Shown here piece by piece: positions 1 to 9,948 of a DNA stretch of 64,000 nucleotides. Location of the stretch: NCBI GenBank assembly GCA_030614785.1, contig JAUWTJ010000011.1, forward strand, positions 1-64,000, in the 5' to 3' direction. The position numbers were made by a program, and so were the translations under genes. This stretch comes from Alphaproteobacteria bacterium. Its GTDB lineage: Bacteria; Pseudomonadota; Alphaproteobacteria; M2410. Positions within the stretch are counted from its first letter, which is position 1. Each line of letters starts with the position of its first letter. The notes under the pieces are model-generated. The model was not told the DNA's origin. It worked only from the letters and a program-made list of their open reading frames with translations, and did no database searches.

Positions 1-132
1 CGCAAGGCTCCTTGCCTTGCCGACCCACTGGCCGAGAATACGCATCAGGCGTGGCAGATCCTTCGGCCCGACGACAATAATCGCGACGGCCGCAATGATC
101 AGGAGTTCCACCCATCCGATGTCGGGACTCAT
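1..132 (-). CDS. tatB: Sec-independent protein translocase TatB, N-terminal part (truncated by window edge)
   Basis: Reverse-strand translation from 132 reads [43 protein letters not shown], a typical TatB N-terminus, next to tatA. Confidence 0.9.
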   Translation of the reverse strand, partial: MSPDIGWVELLIIAAVAIIVVGPKDLPRLMRILGQWVGKARSLA

Positions 133-163
133 ATCTCAGGCCCAGCATTTATGATCGCGCGTT

Positions 164-379
164 TCAGGAGCCGGTCTTCTTGTCGTCCACCGGCTCGCCG
201 GTTTCATTGTCCAGCGTCTCGCCGTTTTTCTTCAATTCCTCATTGCCTTCCTTCAATCCCTTGCGGAAGGAGGTGATGCCCTTGGCGACATCGCCCATCA
301 AATCGGAAATCTTGCCGCGGCCAAACAGCATAACCACTACGACGGCGATAATAATTATCTGCCAAATACCAATACTCAT
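164..379 (-). CDS. tatA: Sec-independent protein translocase TatA
   Basis: [41 protein letters not shown]; start trimmed from ORF-track 427 to the internal Met at 379. Confidence 0.93.
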   Translation of the reverse strand: MSIGIWQIIIIAVVVVMLFGRGKISDLMGDVAKGITSFRKGLKEGNEELKKNGETLDNETGEPVDDKKTGS

Positions 380-511
380 CGCGTCTCTCCATTTTGCGCG
401 AAAACGAAATCGCGGGGAATATCTCACATATTGGGCGAGCGGGTCAAAAAAACCGTTAAGTCCCCGTCCCTTGCGGCGATTGGTCCAGTAACCGAGAAAG
501 AAGGGCCAGGG

Positions 512-1468
512 TCACTCTTCCAGGAGCTGGTCCGCCTCGTCGTCAAAAGGCGTGGCGATATCGCCGCCGAACAGATCTTCCTGTTCGTCCTCATCATCGT
601 CGTCTTCCTCGGGCAGTGTGTCTTCCGGCAACGGGACGGCAAAGCCGGCTGGCAGGCGCGCATCGAGCAGGCCTGCGGCCTTGAGTTCCTCAAGACCTGG
701 CAGGTCCTTGACCATTTCGAGCCCGAAGTGATCAAGAAAGTCCTCTGATGTGCCATAGGTCACAGGGCGGCCGGGGACACGGCGACGGCCGCGCAGTTTG
801 ACCCAGCCGATCTCCATCAGGACGTCGACGGTGCCTTTTGAGACGCTGACGCCGCGAATGGCTTCGATCTCGGCTCGGGTCACCGGCTGGTGATAGGCGA
901 TGATGGCAAGAGTTTCGATCGCGGCGCGGGACAGGCGGCGCTGCTCAACGCGTTCCTTTTCCATCATGAAACTCAGGTCAGGCGACGTGCGGAAGGCCCA
1001 TTTTCCTGCCACGGAGATGAGATGTACACCGCGACCCTCATATTGGCCTTTGACGGCCTCGAGTACGGTCGGGATGTGGACGCCTTCAGGCATCCGGTCT
1101 TTCAAGGTCGCAAGATTGAGAGGCTCGGCTGCGGCAAAGAGCAGGGCTTCGGCCATGCGGACATGTTCCACGTCGAGCTCATAGTCGCCAGCGCCCTCGT
1201 CCTCATCCACGACCTGCAGCTCACCTTCATCGATGGGCGTATCCTCGTCCTCGTCGGGAAGCTCATCTCCATCGAGATCTCCCTCATCAAGATCATTGGC
1301 CACTACGTCGTCTGCCGCCTCGACCTCATTTGTATCCGGGGCATTATGGCCGTCATCATTTGCAGCGTCCGGAGTGGAGGCAACCTCGATTGTCTCATCC
1401 TCGACTTTAACTGTTCCGGGCTCATCCATACTCATCAGGTTCTTTCTAACTAAATTTTGGTTTACCAA
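512..1468 (-). CDS. scpB: Segregation and condensation protein ScpB with long acidic N-terminal extension
   Basis: Core MAEALLFAAAEPL...LETLAIIAYHQPVTRAEIEAIRGVSVSKGTVDVLMEIGWVKLRGRRRVPGRPVTYGTSEDFLDHFGL; next to scpA. Confidence 0.93.
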   Translation of the reverse strand: MVNQNLVRKNLMSMDEPGTVKVEDETIEVASTPDAANDDGHNAPDTNEVEAADDVVANDLDEGDLDGDELPDEDEDTPIDEGELQVVDEDEGAGDYELDVEHVRMAEALLFAAAEPLNLATLKDRMPEGVHIPTVLEAVKGQYEGRGVHLISVAGKWAFRTSPDLSFMMEKERVEQRRLSRAAIETLAIIAYHQPVTRAEIEAIRGVSVSKGTVDVLMEIGWVKLRGRRRVPGRPVTYGTSEDFLDHFGLEMVKDLPGLEELKAAGLLDARLPAGFAVPLPEDTLPEEDDDDEDEQEDLFGGDIATPFDDEADQLLEE

Positions 1469-1476
1469 ATTTTGAC

Positions 1477-2478
1477 TTACTCAGTATCGGCCGTAGTCCG
1501 CTTGCGAATGTAAATCGGGGCGAAATGGTCCGTCTGGCGCAGTTCAAGGAAACCGTCCCGTGCAAGCTCGAGACCTGCTGTGAATGTGGATGCCTTCGCA
1601 GATCGGCGCATCCTGTTGGCGACGGCTCCATCTATAGATCCTGCCTCATCGGGTTCGATCCCGAACAGTCGATAGGAGGCCACGCCCGCAGGCAGAAACT
1701 CATCGAGCCTCGACCAGTCCGGGATGCGCCCAAGAATTCCCTCAAGACGGCGGCGCGCATCCTCGATGGCCAGAACGATGGGTTTGACGACGACGTATTC
1801 GACTTCCGAGCCACGAATACGCCCGTCCGAATAGGCTTTGAGGAGCTCGTAAAGTGTCGCGCTGTATTCTGATTTGCGAACGATCCGAATACCTTCCGGT
1901 GCCCCTCGCGCAAAGACGTCCCGGCCCAATCTGTTGCGGGCAAATAGCTTGGCAGCGACGTTGCGCATGGCCTGAAGGCGTTGCAGCTGGAAGGCCAGTC
2001 GGGCAGCCAGCTCCTCGCCGGTCGGCTCGTCCTCATCCGCTTCACCGGGCAGCAGAAGGCGTGATTTCAGGTAGGCAAGCCAGGCCGCCATCACGAGATA
2101 GTCTGCCGCAAGCTCAAGCCTCAGCGATTTGGCCTTCTCGATAAACTCGAGAAACTGATCCGCCAGCGCCAGGATTGATATCTTGGTGATATCAACCTTT
2201 TGTGCCCGCGACAGAGCGAGCAACATATCAAGCGGGCCTTCATAGCCCTCAACGTCAACAACCAGGGTATCGGCCGAGATCGCACCCTGGTCACCGGCAA
2301 TCAGGGCGTCCATTCCGGCGTCGACCGTGGCACCGCCATTCGGCTCAACGTCGTCGTTGTCGGCCTCAGGCAAAGCGTCTTGTTGATTTATGGTTTCTTC
2401 TTCAGTCACTGGTTCAATCACTTGTAAATTCGGGCATTGAGCTAATTTGCCATAACGATCTCTTGTAGCCGATTCCAT
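1477..2478 (-). CDS. scpA: Segregation and condensation protein ScpA
   Basis: VDVEGYEGPLDMLLALSRAQKVDITKISILALADQFLEFI...LAADYLVMAAWLAYLKSRLLLP; exact start uncertain. Confidence 0.92.
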   Translation of the reverse strand: MESATRDRYGKLAQCPNLQVIEPVTEEETINQQDALPEADNDDVEPNGGATVDAGMDALIAGDQGAISADTLVVDVEGYEGPLDMLLALSRAQKVDITKISILALADQFLEFIEKAKSLRLELAADYLVMAAWLAYLKSRLLLPGEADEDEPTGEELAARLAFQLQRLQAMRNVAAKLFARNRLGRDVFARGAPEGIRIVRKSEYSATLYELLKAYSDGRIRGSEVEYVVVKPIVLAIEDARRRLEGILGRIPDWSRLDEFLPAGVASYRLFGIEPDEAGSIDGAVANRMRRSAKASTFTAGLELARDGFLELRQTDHFAPIYIRKRTTADTE

Positions 2479-3470
2479 GCCTCTCGTGGGTCAAAATCGT
2501 CCGGCTCGCGCAAGGCCCCGGTTGCCGCCTGCGCCCGCTCCAGCGCCCTGCCCGCCAGCTCAGGGGTTTCGGACGCTATAGCCTGCATTTCCGCCATTTT
2601 TCCGTTGCAGTGCAGCATCATATCACAGCCGGCTTCCAGCGAGGCCCGGGTGCGGGTTTCAAAGTCTCCGTGCAGCGCGCCCATGGATAGATCATCGGTC
2701 ATCAGGAGCCCGTCAAACCCGATGCGGCCAGCAGCCTTGCTCCGGATCGCCTCGTCAATTACGCGCTTTGACAGCGTCGAGGGCACCTTATCATCAAGGG
2801 CGGTGAAGATCAGGTGCCCGGTCATCCCCAGCGGCATGTCACTGAGCGCCCGAAAGGGTACGAAGTCGGTTTTCTCCAGCTCCTCAAGCGTTGCATCAAC
2901 AACAGGTAGTCCATCGTGACTGTCGATGCTGGAGCGGCCATGTCCGGGCAGATGTTTGATGACCGGCAAGACGCCGCCGGCCAACACACCTTCTGCTGAA
3001 GCGCGGCCCAGGATGGCGACAATTTCGGGGTCCTCGGAATAGACCCTGTCGCCGATTACGACATCGTTTGAGCCTGGCACCTTGATATCCAGCATCGGGA
3101 TGCAGTCGACATTAATGCCGTTGGCTTTCAATTCATGGGCGAGCAGACGACTGTTGAGCCAGGTCGCCTCACGGGCGGTTTCCGGGTCGCGTGCCCAGGC
3201 CTCGCCAAAAACAGCGTTGGGCGGTGCATCGCGCCACTGTGGCCCACGAAGACGGGCAACCCGGCCGCCTTCCTGATCGATAAGGATCGGGACATTGTCC
3301 CGGCCGGAAAGCTCTCGCAGTTCATCGGTAAGTTTCAGGAGCTGAACCGGCGTCTCAATATTCCGGGCAAAGACAATATAGCCCCAGGGATTGACCTCCC
3401 TGAAGAACTTTTTCTCAGCCACATTGAGGGTCAGGCCTTCAAAGCCGTAAATGACAGCACGTTCGGTCAA
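2442..3470 (-). CDS. nagZ: Beta-N-acetylhexosaminidase (GH3)
   Basis: LIDQEGGRVARLRGPQWRDAPP...VIKHLPGHGRSSIDSHDGLPVVD; GH3 NagZ signature. Confidence 0.93.
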   Translation of the reverse strand: MTERAVIYGFEGLTLNVAEKKFFREVNPWGYIVFARNIETPVQLLKLTDELRELSGRDNVPILIDQEGGRVARLRGPQWRDAPPNAVFGEAWARDPETAREATWLNSRLLAHELKANGINVDCIPMLDIKVPGSNDVVIGDRVYSEDPEIVAILGRASAEGVLAGGVLPVIKHLPGHGRSSIDSHDGLPVVDATLEELEKTDFVPFRALSDMPLGMTGHLIFTALDDKVPSTLSKRVIDEAIRSKAAGRIGFDGLLMTDDLSMGALHGDFETRTRASLEAGCDMMLHCNGKMAEMQAIASETPELAGRALERAQAATGALREPDDFDPREAWNRLQEIVMAN

Positions 3471-3497
3471 TCAGATCTCATTTCTTCGGAGGCGACG

Positions 3498-4430
3498 TCA
3501 GGTCGGGCGAACAAGGCAATCCTGTCGGCGTTCCTTGAGGGCGGCGCAAAGGGCTTGTGCGTCAGCTTTCGTCGCGAAAGGTCCAATGCGCAAACGATAA
3601 TAGATGCCTCTTTCCCCGAGGTCGGCGAGTTGAATGTCCGGCCTGAGATTGGCAAGCAGATCACTGTTCTTGCGATTGAGCGCTTCCCATCCTCCGGACG
3701 CAAGGTCAGCGCCCCTGAAGGAACCAATCTGTACGACATAGGCCCCGGAGGTCGCCGAGGGGATGGTCCCGGATGCCCGGTTGACCATGCCCTCGTCAAC
3801 CTCGGCGACAGAATTGCCTATTGGTTCCAGGTCCGCCTCAGGGAGGCTTTTGATGAGATCACCTATGTCCTCAACCTCGTTCACGACTTCAGGTTTCGGA
3901 GAAGGCAAATCCTTGGAAGCTTCACTCACCAGTGCCGCTGCGGGTATTTTTTCATCTCCCCCGGTTTTCGCGGGGTCACCTGTTTCGGCAGTGTCGCTGG
4001 CAGTATCAGTGTCAATGTCAGGGGCATCGTCCGATGCCTCACTTGACCTCAGGCCCGAAATATCGATCGGCTCTTCGGGCTCCGGCAGAAGACGTTCGAC
4101 GCGCTCGGGTGCTTCGCCCGAAACACGGTCATAAACTGTCTTGTCCTGATGCGGCACGTCGAGACCGCCGGGATCTTCCGGCTTGACCTTCTCGGGCCCT
4201 GCCTCGGCGACAATCACAGGCGGGGCGTTACGCCCACCGGTTCTTACGCCTTGCTGAAAAACCACAAAAAGCAGAGCGGCGGCAGCGCCGACAAACACAA
4301 TCGCGAGGAGCAACACCATACGTCCGCGGCCAGCTTCATCGCCGGTTTCCTCATAGGTCATGGGGTCCTCTGGCGGCCCATAGTCGGCTGCATTTGTATT
4401 CGGGGTCTCTTCATCTGGATTATCTGGCAT
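3498..4430 (-). CDS. SPOR domain-containing protein, single TM helix
   Basis: TM segment GRMVLLLAIVFVGAAAALLFVVF; C-terminal SPOR-like GAYVVQIGSFRGADLASGGWEAL...YYRLRIGPFATKADAQALCAALK. Confidence 0.88.
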   Translation of the reverse strand: MPDNPDEETPNTNAADYGPPEDPMTYEETGDEAGRGRMVLLLAIVFVGAAAALLFVVFQQGVRTGGRNAPPVIVAEAGPEKVKPEDPGGLDVPHQDKTVYDRVSGEAPERVERLLPEPEEPIDISGLRSSEASDDAPDIDTDTASDTAETGDPAKTGGDEKIPAAALVSEASKDLPSPKPEVVNEVEDIGDLIKSLPEADLEPIGNSVAEVDEGMVNRASGTIPSATSGAYVVQIGSFRGADLASGGWEALNRKNSDLLANLRPDIQLADLGERGIYYRLRIGPFATKADAQALCAALKERRQDCLVRPT

Positions 4431-4612
4431 TTATCATCTCAAAAATAGGTTCCACGAAACTGCCTTATCCACCATTTTTCAGGTGCAATGCCCCCAACAC
4501 ACCCCATAACGAACTTATCCGAATCATTATTATAGCCAAATCAGGCTCAAGCCAACACGCCTGTTCACCAATTTCCGTTACACGCGCTCACCACCCGATA
4601 TGGGACTGTAAA

Positions 4613-5794
4613 TCAGGATTTCCAGATATTGTGGTCGCCGATCAAGCTACGGTGCTCCTCGATGGCAAACCGATCTGTCATACCGGCAATATAGTCACAA
4701 ACGATTGAGGCTGTGGCCTGGTCTCGAGGTCCATTGGTTCCGTGCTGCCAATCGGGCGGCAGGACTTCCGGTTCATTGATGAAAAGCTCAAACAACTCCC
4801 GCACGACCCGCTTGACCTTTGAAGTCATGCGGTTAACCCGGTAATGCCGATACATGTTTTTGAAGAGAAACTCTTTCACCACCCGATCTTCTTCAGCCAT
4901 GGCATCTGAAAAGGTCGCAATAACACCGCTGTGCGCCCTCACTTCGTCCGCAGACCCTACTCCACTCGCCTCCAGCCGCCGACTTGTTTCGGCCAGCACG
5001 TCATTGACCATGAAGGAAATCATGCGGCGAATTGACTCATGGATGAGGCGTCCGCGCTCCAGTCCGGGATATTGATCCAGAACTTCCCTGAAAATAGCAC
5101 CGACCAGTGGCAGATCCATAAGGTCATCAATCTCGAACAGCCCGGCCCTCAGGCCATCATCGATGTCGTGATTATTATAGGCGATGTCATCGGACAAAGC
5201 CGCGACCTGGGCTTCAAGCGACGCCCAGGTGTGCGGCTCAAGGTCGTGGACCTTGCAATAATCCCCGATGGGACCACCCACATCACCCAGCGGGCCATTG
5301 TGCTTCACGAGGCCTTCAAGGGTTTCCCAGCTCAGGTTGAGGCCATCGAAATCTGCGTAACGATGTTCCAGAGTGGTCACAATCCGAAGCGCCTGGGCAT
5401 TGTGATCAAAGCCGCCAAAATCCTCCATCAACTCGGCGAGGATGTCCTCGCCCGCGTGGCCAAAGGGTGTGTGCCCGAGATCATGGGCAAGTGCCACAGC
5501 TTCGGCGAGATCCTCGTCGAGGCCCAGTGCACGGGCAATGGATCGCGCGATCTGGGCGACCTCCAGCGAGTGTGTCAGGCGCGTGCGGAAATAGTCACCC
5601 TCATGGTAAACAAAAACCTGGGTCTTGTGCATTGTCCGCCGAAACGCCCCGGAATGCACAATCCGGTCCCGATCTCGCTGAAAACAGGTCCGTGTCGGAC
5701 TTTCTGCTTCAGCGGTCAGCCGCCCGCGGCTTGCGGACGCGTGACAGGCGTAGGGAGCCAGTTTAGAGTGATTATTAAAAGGAAAGCTGGACAT
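4613..5794 (-). CDS. dgt: Deoxyguanosinetriphosphate triphosphohydrolase-like protein (HD domain)
   Basis: [51 protein letters not shown]...[13 protein letters not shown]. Confidence 0.93.
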   Translation of the reverse strand: MSSFPFNNHSKLAPYACHASASRGRLTAEAESPTRTCFQRDRDRIVHSGAFRRTMHKTQVFVYHEGDYFRTRLTHSLEVAQIARSIARALGLDEDLAEAVALAHDLGHTPFGHAGEDILAELMEDFGGFDHNAQALRIVTTLEHRYADFDGLNLSWETLEGLVKHNGPLGDVGGPIGDYCKVHDLEPHTWASLEAQVAALSDDIAYNNHDIDDGLRAGLFEIDDLMDLPLVGAIFREVLDQYPGLERGRLIHESIRRMISFMVNDVLAETSRRLEASGVGSADEVRAHSGVIATFSDAMAEEDRVVKEFLFKNMYRHYRVNRMTSKVKRVVRELFELFINEPEVLPPDWQHGTNGPRDQATASIVCDYIAGMTDRFAIEEHRSLIGDHNIWKS

Positions 5795-5877
5795 TTGCCC
5801 TCTTCACACCACATGTTGATGGCACAATTCATTCAAGTGCCCTGAATCCACCGGGTGCAGCAATAGCCGAGAATGCG

Positions 5878-6213
5878 ATGGAAAACCAGACGCCTGTAAC
5901 AGTAAGCGACGCTGCCATCAAGCAGATCGCCGGAATTTTGGCCCGCGAAAAAGAAGGCGCGTTCCTGCGCGTTTCAGTTTCCGGCGGCGGCTGCTCGGGT
6001 TTTCAATACGGGTTTGGCATTGAGACAAGTCCAGCAGCAGACGATCTTGTCATCCAGCGAGACGGCGCAACAGTGGCGGTCGATCAAATGTCCATTGAAT
6101 TTATGGAAGGATCGGTCATAGATTATGTGGATGATCTTATTGGCGCGTCTTTCCAGGTAAGAAATCCACTGGCGACCGCCTCGTGCGGCTGTGGCACTTC
6201 ATTTTCCATCTGA
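5878..6213 (+). CDS. erpA: Iron-sulfur cluster insertion protein (A-type carrier, ErpA/HesB family)
   Basis: FLRVSVSGGGCSGFQYGFGIE...ASCGCGTSFSI, conserved Cys triad. Confidence 0.9.
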   Translation: MENQTPVTVSDAAIKQIAGILAREKEGAFLRVSVSGGGCSGFQYGFGIETSPAADDLVIQRDGATVAVDQMSIEFMEGSVIDYVDDLIGASFQVRNPLATASCGCGTSFSI

Positions 6214-6238
6214 CCCTTCGAGCTGCGGATCTTTATCC

Positions 6239-7018
6239 ATGAAAATTGCTACGTGGAACGTCAACTCGATCAAGGCGCGACTTGAAAATGCAGAGCGGTG
6301 GCTGAAAGACTTTCAGCCAGATGTTGTGTGCATGCAGGAAATCAAATGCATTGATGAGAACTTTCCCTCGCAGGTCTTCGAAGATCTTGGTTACAATGTC
6401 GCTGTACACGGACAAAAAACCTATAACGGCGTCGCCTTGCTGTCCAAAACCCCGATGGAAGACATCCTGATCGGCTTGCCCGGCGACGAGAGCGATGATC
6501 ACGCGCGCTTCATTGAAGCAACAATTACCACACAGAGTGCACCCGTGCGGGTCGCCTCACTTTATTTGCCCAATGGCAATCCGACTGATACGCCGAAATA
6601 TCCCTACAAGCTTGGCTGGATGGACAGGCTCATCACTCATGCCGAGGAATTGCTCAAGAGCGAAGAACCCTTTGTGCTCGCCGGAGATTATAATGTGATC
6701 CCGACGGAAGACGATGTTTGGGACCCCGGGGCATGGTGGGGCGACGCGCTCTACCGCCAGGAGACCCTCGATCAGTACCGCCGTTTGACGAACCTTGGTC
6801 TGACGGACGGCTTCAGAACTTGCCATGGCCAAAGCCATCGTTATTCGTTCTGGGACTATCAACGCGGCGCCTGGCAGAAGGACCACGGCATCCGGATTGA
6901 TCATCTGCTTATGTCACCGCAGGCCGCTGACCGCCTCAAAGGCGCTGATATTGACCGCAGTCCCAGAGGCTGGGAGCGCCCGTCTGACCACACGCCGGTT
7001 TGGGTCGAAATCGACTGA
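6239..7018 (+). CDS. xth: Exodeoxyribonuclease III
   Basis: MKIATWNVNSIKARLENAERWLKDFQPDVVCMQEIKC...GWERPSDHTPVWVEID; start trimmed to internal Met at 6239. Confidence 0.93.
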   Translation: MKIATWNVNSIKARLENAERWLKDFQPDVVCMQEIKCIDENFPSQVFEDLGYNVAVHGQKTYNGVALLSKTPMEDILIGLPGDESDDHARFIEATITTQSAPVRVASLYLPNGNPTDTPKYPYKLGWMDRLITHAEELLKSEEPFVLAGDYNVIPTEDDVWDPGAWWGDALYRQETLDQYRRLTNLGLTDGFRTCHGQSHRYSFWDYQRGAWQKDHGIRIDHLLMSPQAADRLKGADIDRSPRGWERPSDHTPVWVEID

Positions 7019-7233
7019 TCTGGCGGCATTCCCCCTCCCGATACCCCCCAAACGCTGGACAAATCGGCAGGTGCCGAATATTTTCCAATCAGGCTTTCGG
7101 CCGCCAGGCCCTCTCAAGCCTCTGATACGCCCAAAAACTTCATCGCCCCCGGATATTGATTCAAATTCCACTCAAAGACGAATGCCGGAGCACACTTCTT
7201 TGCAATCTTCTCATCAATAACATGTGCAGGATT

Positions 7234-7256
7234 GCCGGTTTTTCAATTGAACCGGC
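7234..7256. other. Hairpin GCCGGTT-N9-AACCGGC in xth / TadG intergenic space
   Basis: 7-bp perfect inverted repeat, 9-nt loop. Confidence 0.4.
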
Positions 7257-7305
7257 GCGGTGACCCACTCTGTCACCATGGTATCGAAGCAGTGAGGTTA
7301 TAAAA

Positions 7306-8823
7306 ATGACTCGCAAACGGCTTTCTGAAGCCTGCATGACGACAGCAGGAAGAGGTCGGAACTTCCTTTCCCGGTTCGCGTCCAATACCCGGGGCAACGT
7401 CGCCATGATTTTTGGTGTCAGTTTGCTCCCTATCATGATCAGTGTGGGGGTTGCCGTGGATCTCAGCCGTTCGCTCGTCGTGCGGGAACGATTATCCCAG
7501 GCCATCGATGCCGCTGCCCTCGCTGCCGGCGCGTCGCCCGGGATGACGACAGCAGCAAAAACAACATACGTCAAAAACTACCTGATGGCCAACTATGACA
7601 CCAGTCAAATTGGCACCCTGGGATCTCTGTCGATATCTGAAGTCGCCAGTGTTGTAACGGTCTCTGCAACTGCAACAATGAATACTGTATTCCTCGGCAT
7701 TATCGGTTACTCCAATCTCACATTGAACGTCTCAACACAGGTGACACGAAACACCTCCGGGCTCGAGTTCGTCATGGTGCTGGATAACACAGGTTCGATG
7801 TCAGGGTCCAAGATCGCCGACCTGAAGACAGCGGCCAACAAGCTGGTCGATGTTTTGTATGGAGCGCCAGGGAGCACCAGTCCGCTGAAAATTGGGCTGG
7901 TTCCGTTTTCTGCGGCGGTCAATATCGGAACTGCTGCACGTGCGGAAGGGTGGATGGACGAATTTGGTGATGCCGCTCTGGCTAAAAGTAAAATGAACTA
8001 CACCCCGGGGCAAACCGTTTGGGACCTTTATGGCGCCATCCCCAACAGGGCGTGGGATGGATGTGTTGAAGCGCGCCAACAGCCCTATGACACGACCGAC
8101 GACCCTTCAGTCAGCGCAGACACACTCTTTCAACCCTACTTTGCGCCTGACGAGAACAGCGCGTCCGGCTACGCCAACGATTATTTGGTCGATGGCATAA
8201 CCGGAACAACACAGGTGCGTCAGAAGTATGTCGGCAAGTACAACGGGACAAGTGTGTCATCCGGGTCAAGAGGTCCGCTGCGTGGATGTACCGTTGATCC
8301 GGTCACACGCCTGACAAATGACCGATCAACAATAACCAACGCCATCAATGCGATGGGTGCCAGCGGCTATACGCACATTCCTGTCGGCCTGGTTTGGGGG
8401 TGGCGCCTGATCTCCCCGGACGCCCCCTTTACAGAAGGCGTGGCCTATACTGATGCCACCTGGAAAAAGGCGCTGGTCATTCTTACCGACGGTGAAAATA
8501 CTATCAACAGCAAGAGTAACGATAATAAGTCGAACTACTCTGCTTACGGCCATCTTGTTGACGGGAGGCTCGGCACCACAAGCGCTGCGGCCTTCAGAGA
8601 TCAGTTGAATAGCAATACATCACTTTTGTGCAAGCGCATCAAGGCGGAAGGCATTCGGGTTTATTCCATTACCTTTAATGTCTCCTCCAGCACAGTTACC
8701 AACCTCATGAAAGGCTGCGCGTCCGAGCCGGGCCTCTATTTCAACTCTCCGACCGGCGCCCAGCTCACCGCCGCATTCGAGGCTATTGCGCAAGACCTGA
8801 ACAATCTTCGGATTAGTAAATAG
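7306..8823 (+). CDS. TadG-like protein: TadE/G N-terminal pilus assembly segment plus von Willebrand factor A domain
   Basis: NTRGNVAMIFGVSLLPIMISVGVAVDLSRSLVVRERLSQAIDAAALAAG (TadG-type N-terminus); FVMVLDNTGSMSGSKIADLKTA (MIDAS DxTxS-like). Confidence 0.85.
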   Translation: MTRKRLSEACMTTAGRGRNFLSRFASNTRGNVAMIFGVSLLPIMISVGVAVDLSRSLVVRERLSQAIDAAALAAGASPGMTTAAKTTYVKNYLMANYDTSQIGTLGSLSISEVASVVTVSATATMNTVFLGIIGYSNLTLNVSTQVTRNTSGLEFVMVLDNTGSMSGSKIADLKTAANKLVDVLYGAPGSTSPLKIGLVPFSAAVNIGTAARAEGWMDEFGDAALAKSKMNYTPGQTVWDLYGAIPNRAWDGCVEARQQPYDTTDDPSVSADTLFQPYFAPDENSASGYANDYLVDGITGTTQVRQKYVGKYNGTSVSSGSRGPLRGCTVDPVTRLTNDRSTITNAINAMGASGYTHIPVGLVWGWRLISPDAPFTEGVAYTDATWKKALVILTDGENTINSKSNDNKSNYSAYGHLVDGRLGTTSAAAFRDQLNSNTSLLCKRIKAEGIRVYSITFNVSSSTVTNLMKGCASEPGLYFNSPTGAQLTAAFEAIAQDLNNLRISK

Positions 8824-8834
8824 AGGACCGCAGG

Positions 8835-9368
8835 ATGATAGATCGCACAATTGGTTTTCGAAGTTTGATCCGCCGCTTCATCAAAGCTAAAGGCGGTGTG
8901 GCAGCAGTTGAATTTGCGTTGATTGCAGCGCCGTTCTTTATGTTGCTCTTTGCAATTCTGGAAGTAGCGATGATATTTTTCTCATCCCTTGTCCTGGAAA
9001 ACGGCGTCATCAATGCTGCCAGAACAATCCGTACTGGAGAGTTCCAGAAAACAGGCGGCGGGATAAATGAATTCAAGACAGAGATTTGTGGGTCAATGGC
9101 CGCATTAATCAAATGCGGGCCGGATCTCTACTTCGATGTGAAAACTTTTTCCAACTTTGGCTCAACGACTTTTTCGGATCCAATGGCAACGGGCACTTTC
9201 GGTGGCGGTTTCGGATATAAATCCCCCGCCGCGGGTGAGGTCGTCTTGATGCGGGTCTATTACATGAAAAAAATTCACACTCCGGGCCTGCGGATCTTCT
9301 TCGCAAATTCCGGCGGCGACAAACGCATAATTTCTTGGTCGGCAGCTTTTGAGACAGAACCATTTTAG
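8835..9368 (+). CDS. TadE/TadG-family pilus assembly protein
   Basis: IKAKGGVAAVEFALIAAPFFMLLFAILEVAMIFFSSLVLENGV. Confidence 0.85.
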   Translation: MIDRTIGFRSLIRRFIKAKGGVAAVEFALIAAPFFMLLFAILEVAMIFFSSLVLENGVINAARTIRTGEFQKTGGGINEFKTEICGSMAALIKCGPDLYFDVKTFSNFGSTTFSDPMATGTFGGGFGYKSPAAGEVVLMRVYYMKKIHTPGLRIFFANSGGDKRIISWSAAFETEPF

Positions 9369-9383
9369 GTGAAAGGGTAGAAA

Positions 9384-9911
9384 ATGATTATCTGGATTCA
9401 GAGCTTTTTGAGGCAGAAGTCAGGCGTATCATCAGTCGAGTTCGCTCTCATAGCGCCCTTGATGATTGCCATTTTCCTTGGGATGATCGAGATTTCGGAT
9501 GGTCTGACCGCCAAACGGAAGGTCGCGTCGGCGACCAGCACCGCGGCAGATCTTGTCGGCCGGACAAAGGCTGTGAGTAGCGCGGACATCGCAGATGTCT
9601 ATTCGGCCAGCAAAGCAATACTGGAGCCCTACAATACGACTGCGATCGAAATCCGAATTACGTCTGTAATTATTAATCTGGACGGGACCACCCAGGTCGG
9701 ATGGAGCGATGCGTTAAACACCAGCACGCTTGTCGTCGGAGATCCCTACGTCCTGCCCCCGGGTATTGGCTTTCCTGGTGGCAGCGTGATTATTTCAGAA
9801 GTGGCGTATGCCCACATGGGACTTGTCGGAAATTTCCTCGGCAGTCCCCATATCTATAGCGATATTTTTTACGTGCAGCCTCGTCGGTCATTGCAGATCC
9901 AGCATTTGTAG
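9384..9911 (+). CDS. TadE/TadG-family pilus assembly protein
   Basis: RQKSGVSSVEFALIAPLMIAIFLGMIEISDGLTAKRKV. Confidence 0.85.
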   Translation: MIIWIQSFLRQKSGVSSVEFALIAPLMIAIFLGMIEISDGLTAKRKVASATSTAADLVGRTKAVSSADIADVYSASKAILEPYNTTAIEIRITSVIINLDGTTQVGWSDALNTSTLVVGDPYVLPPGIGFPGGSVIISEVAYAHMGLVGNFLGSPHIYSDIFYVQPRRSLQIQHL

Positions 9912-9948
9912 ATCGAAGATGACAGCGTCCATGGTCTCCGAAACGAAT

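Noticed and set aside
424-756. Many antisense ORFs in the track (for example 424..756, 431..748, 890..1453, 3135..4046)
   Set aside because: They overlap well-supported genes on the other strand, have no family signatures and are expected in high-GC coding DNA.
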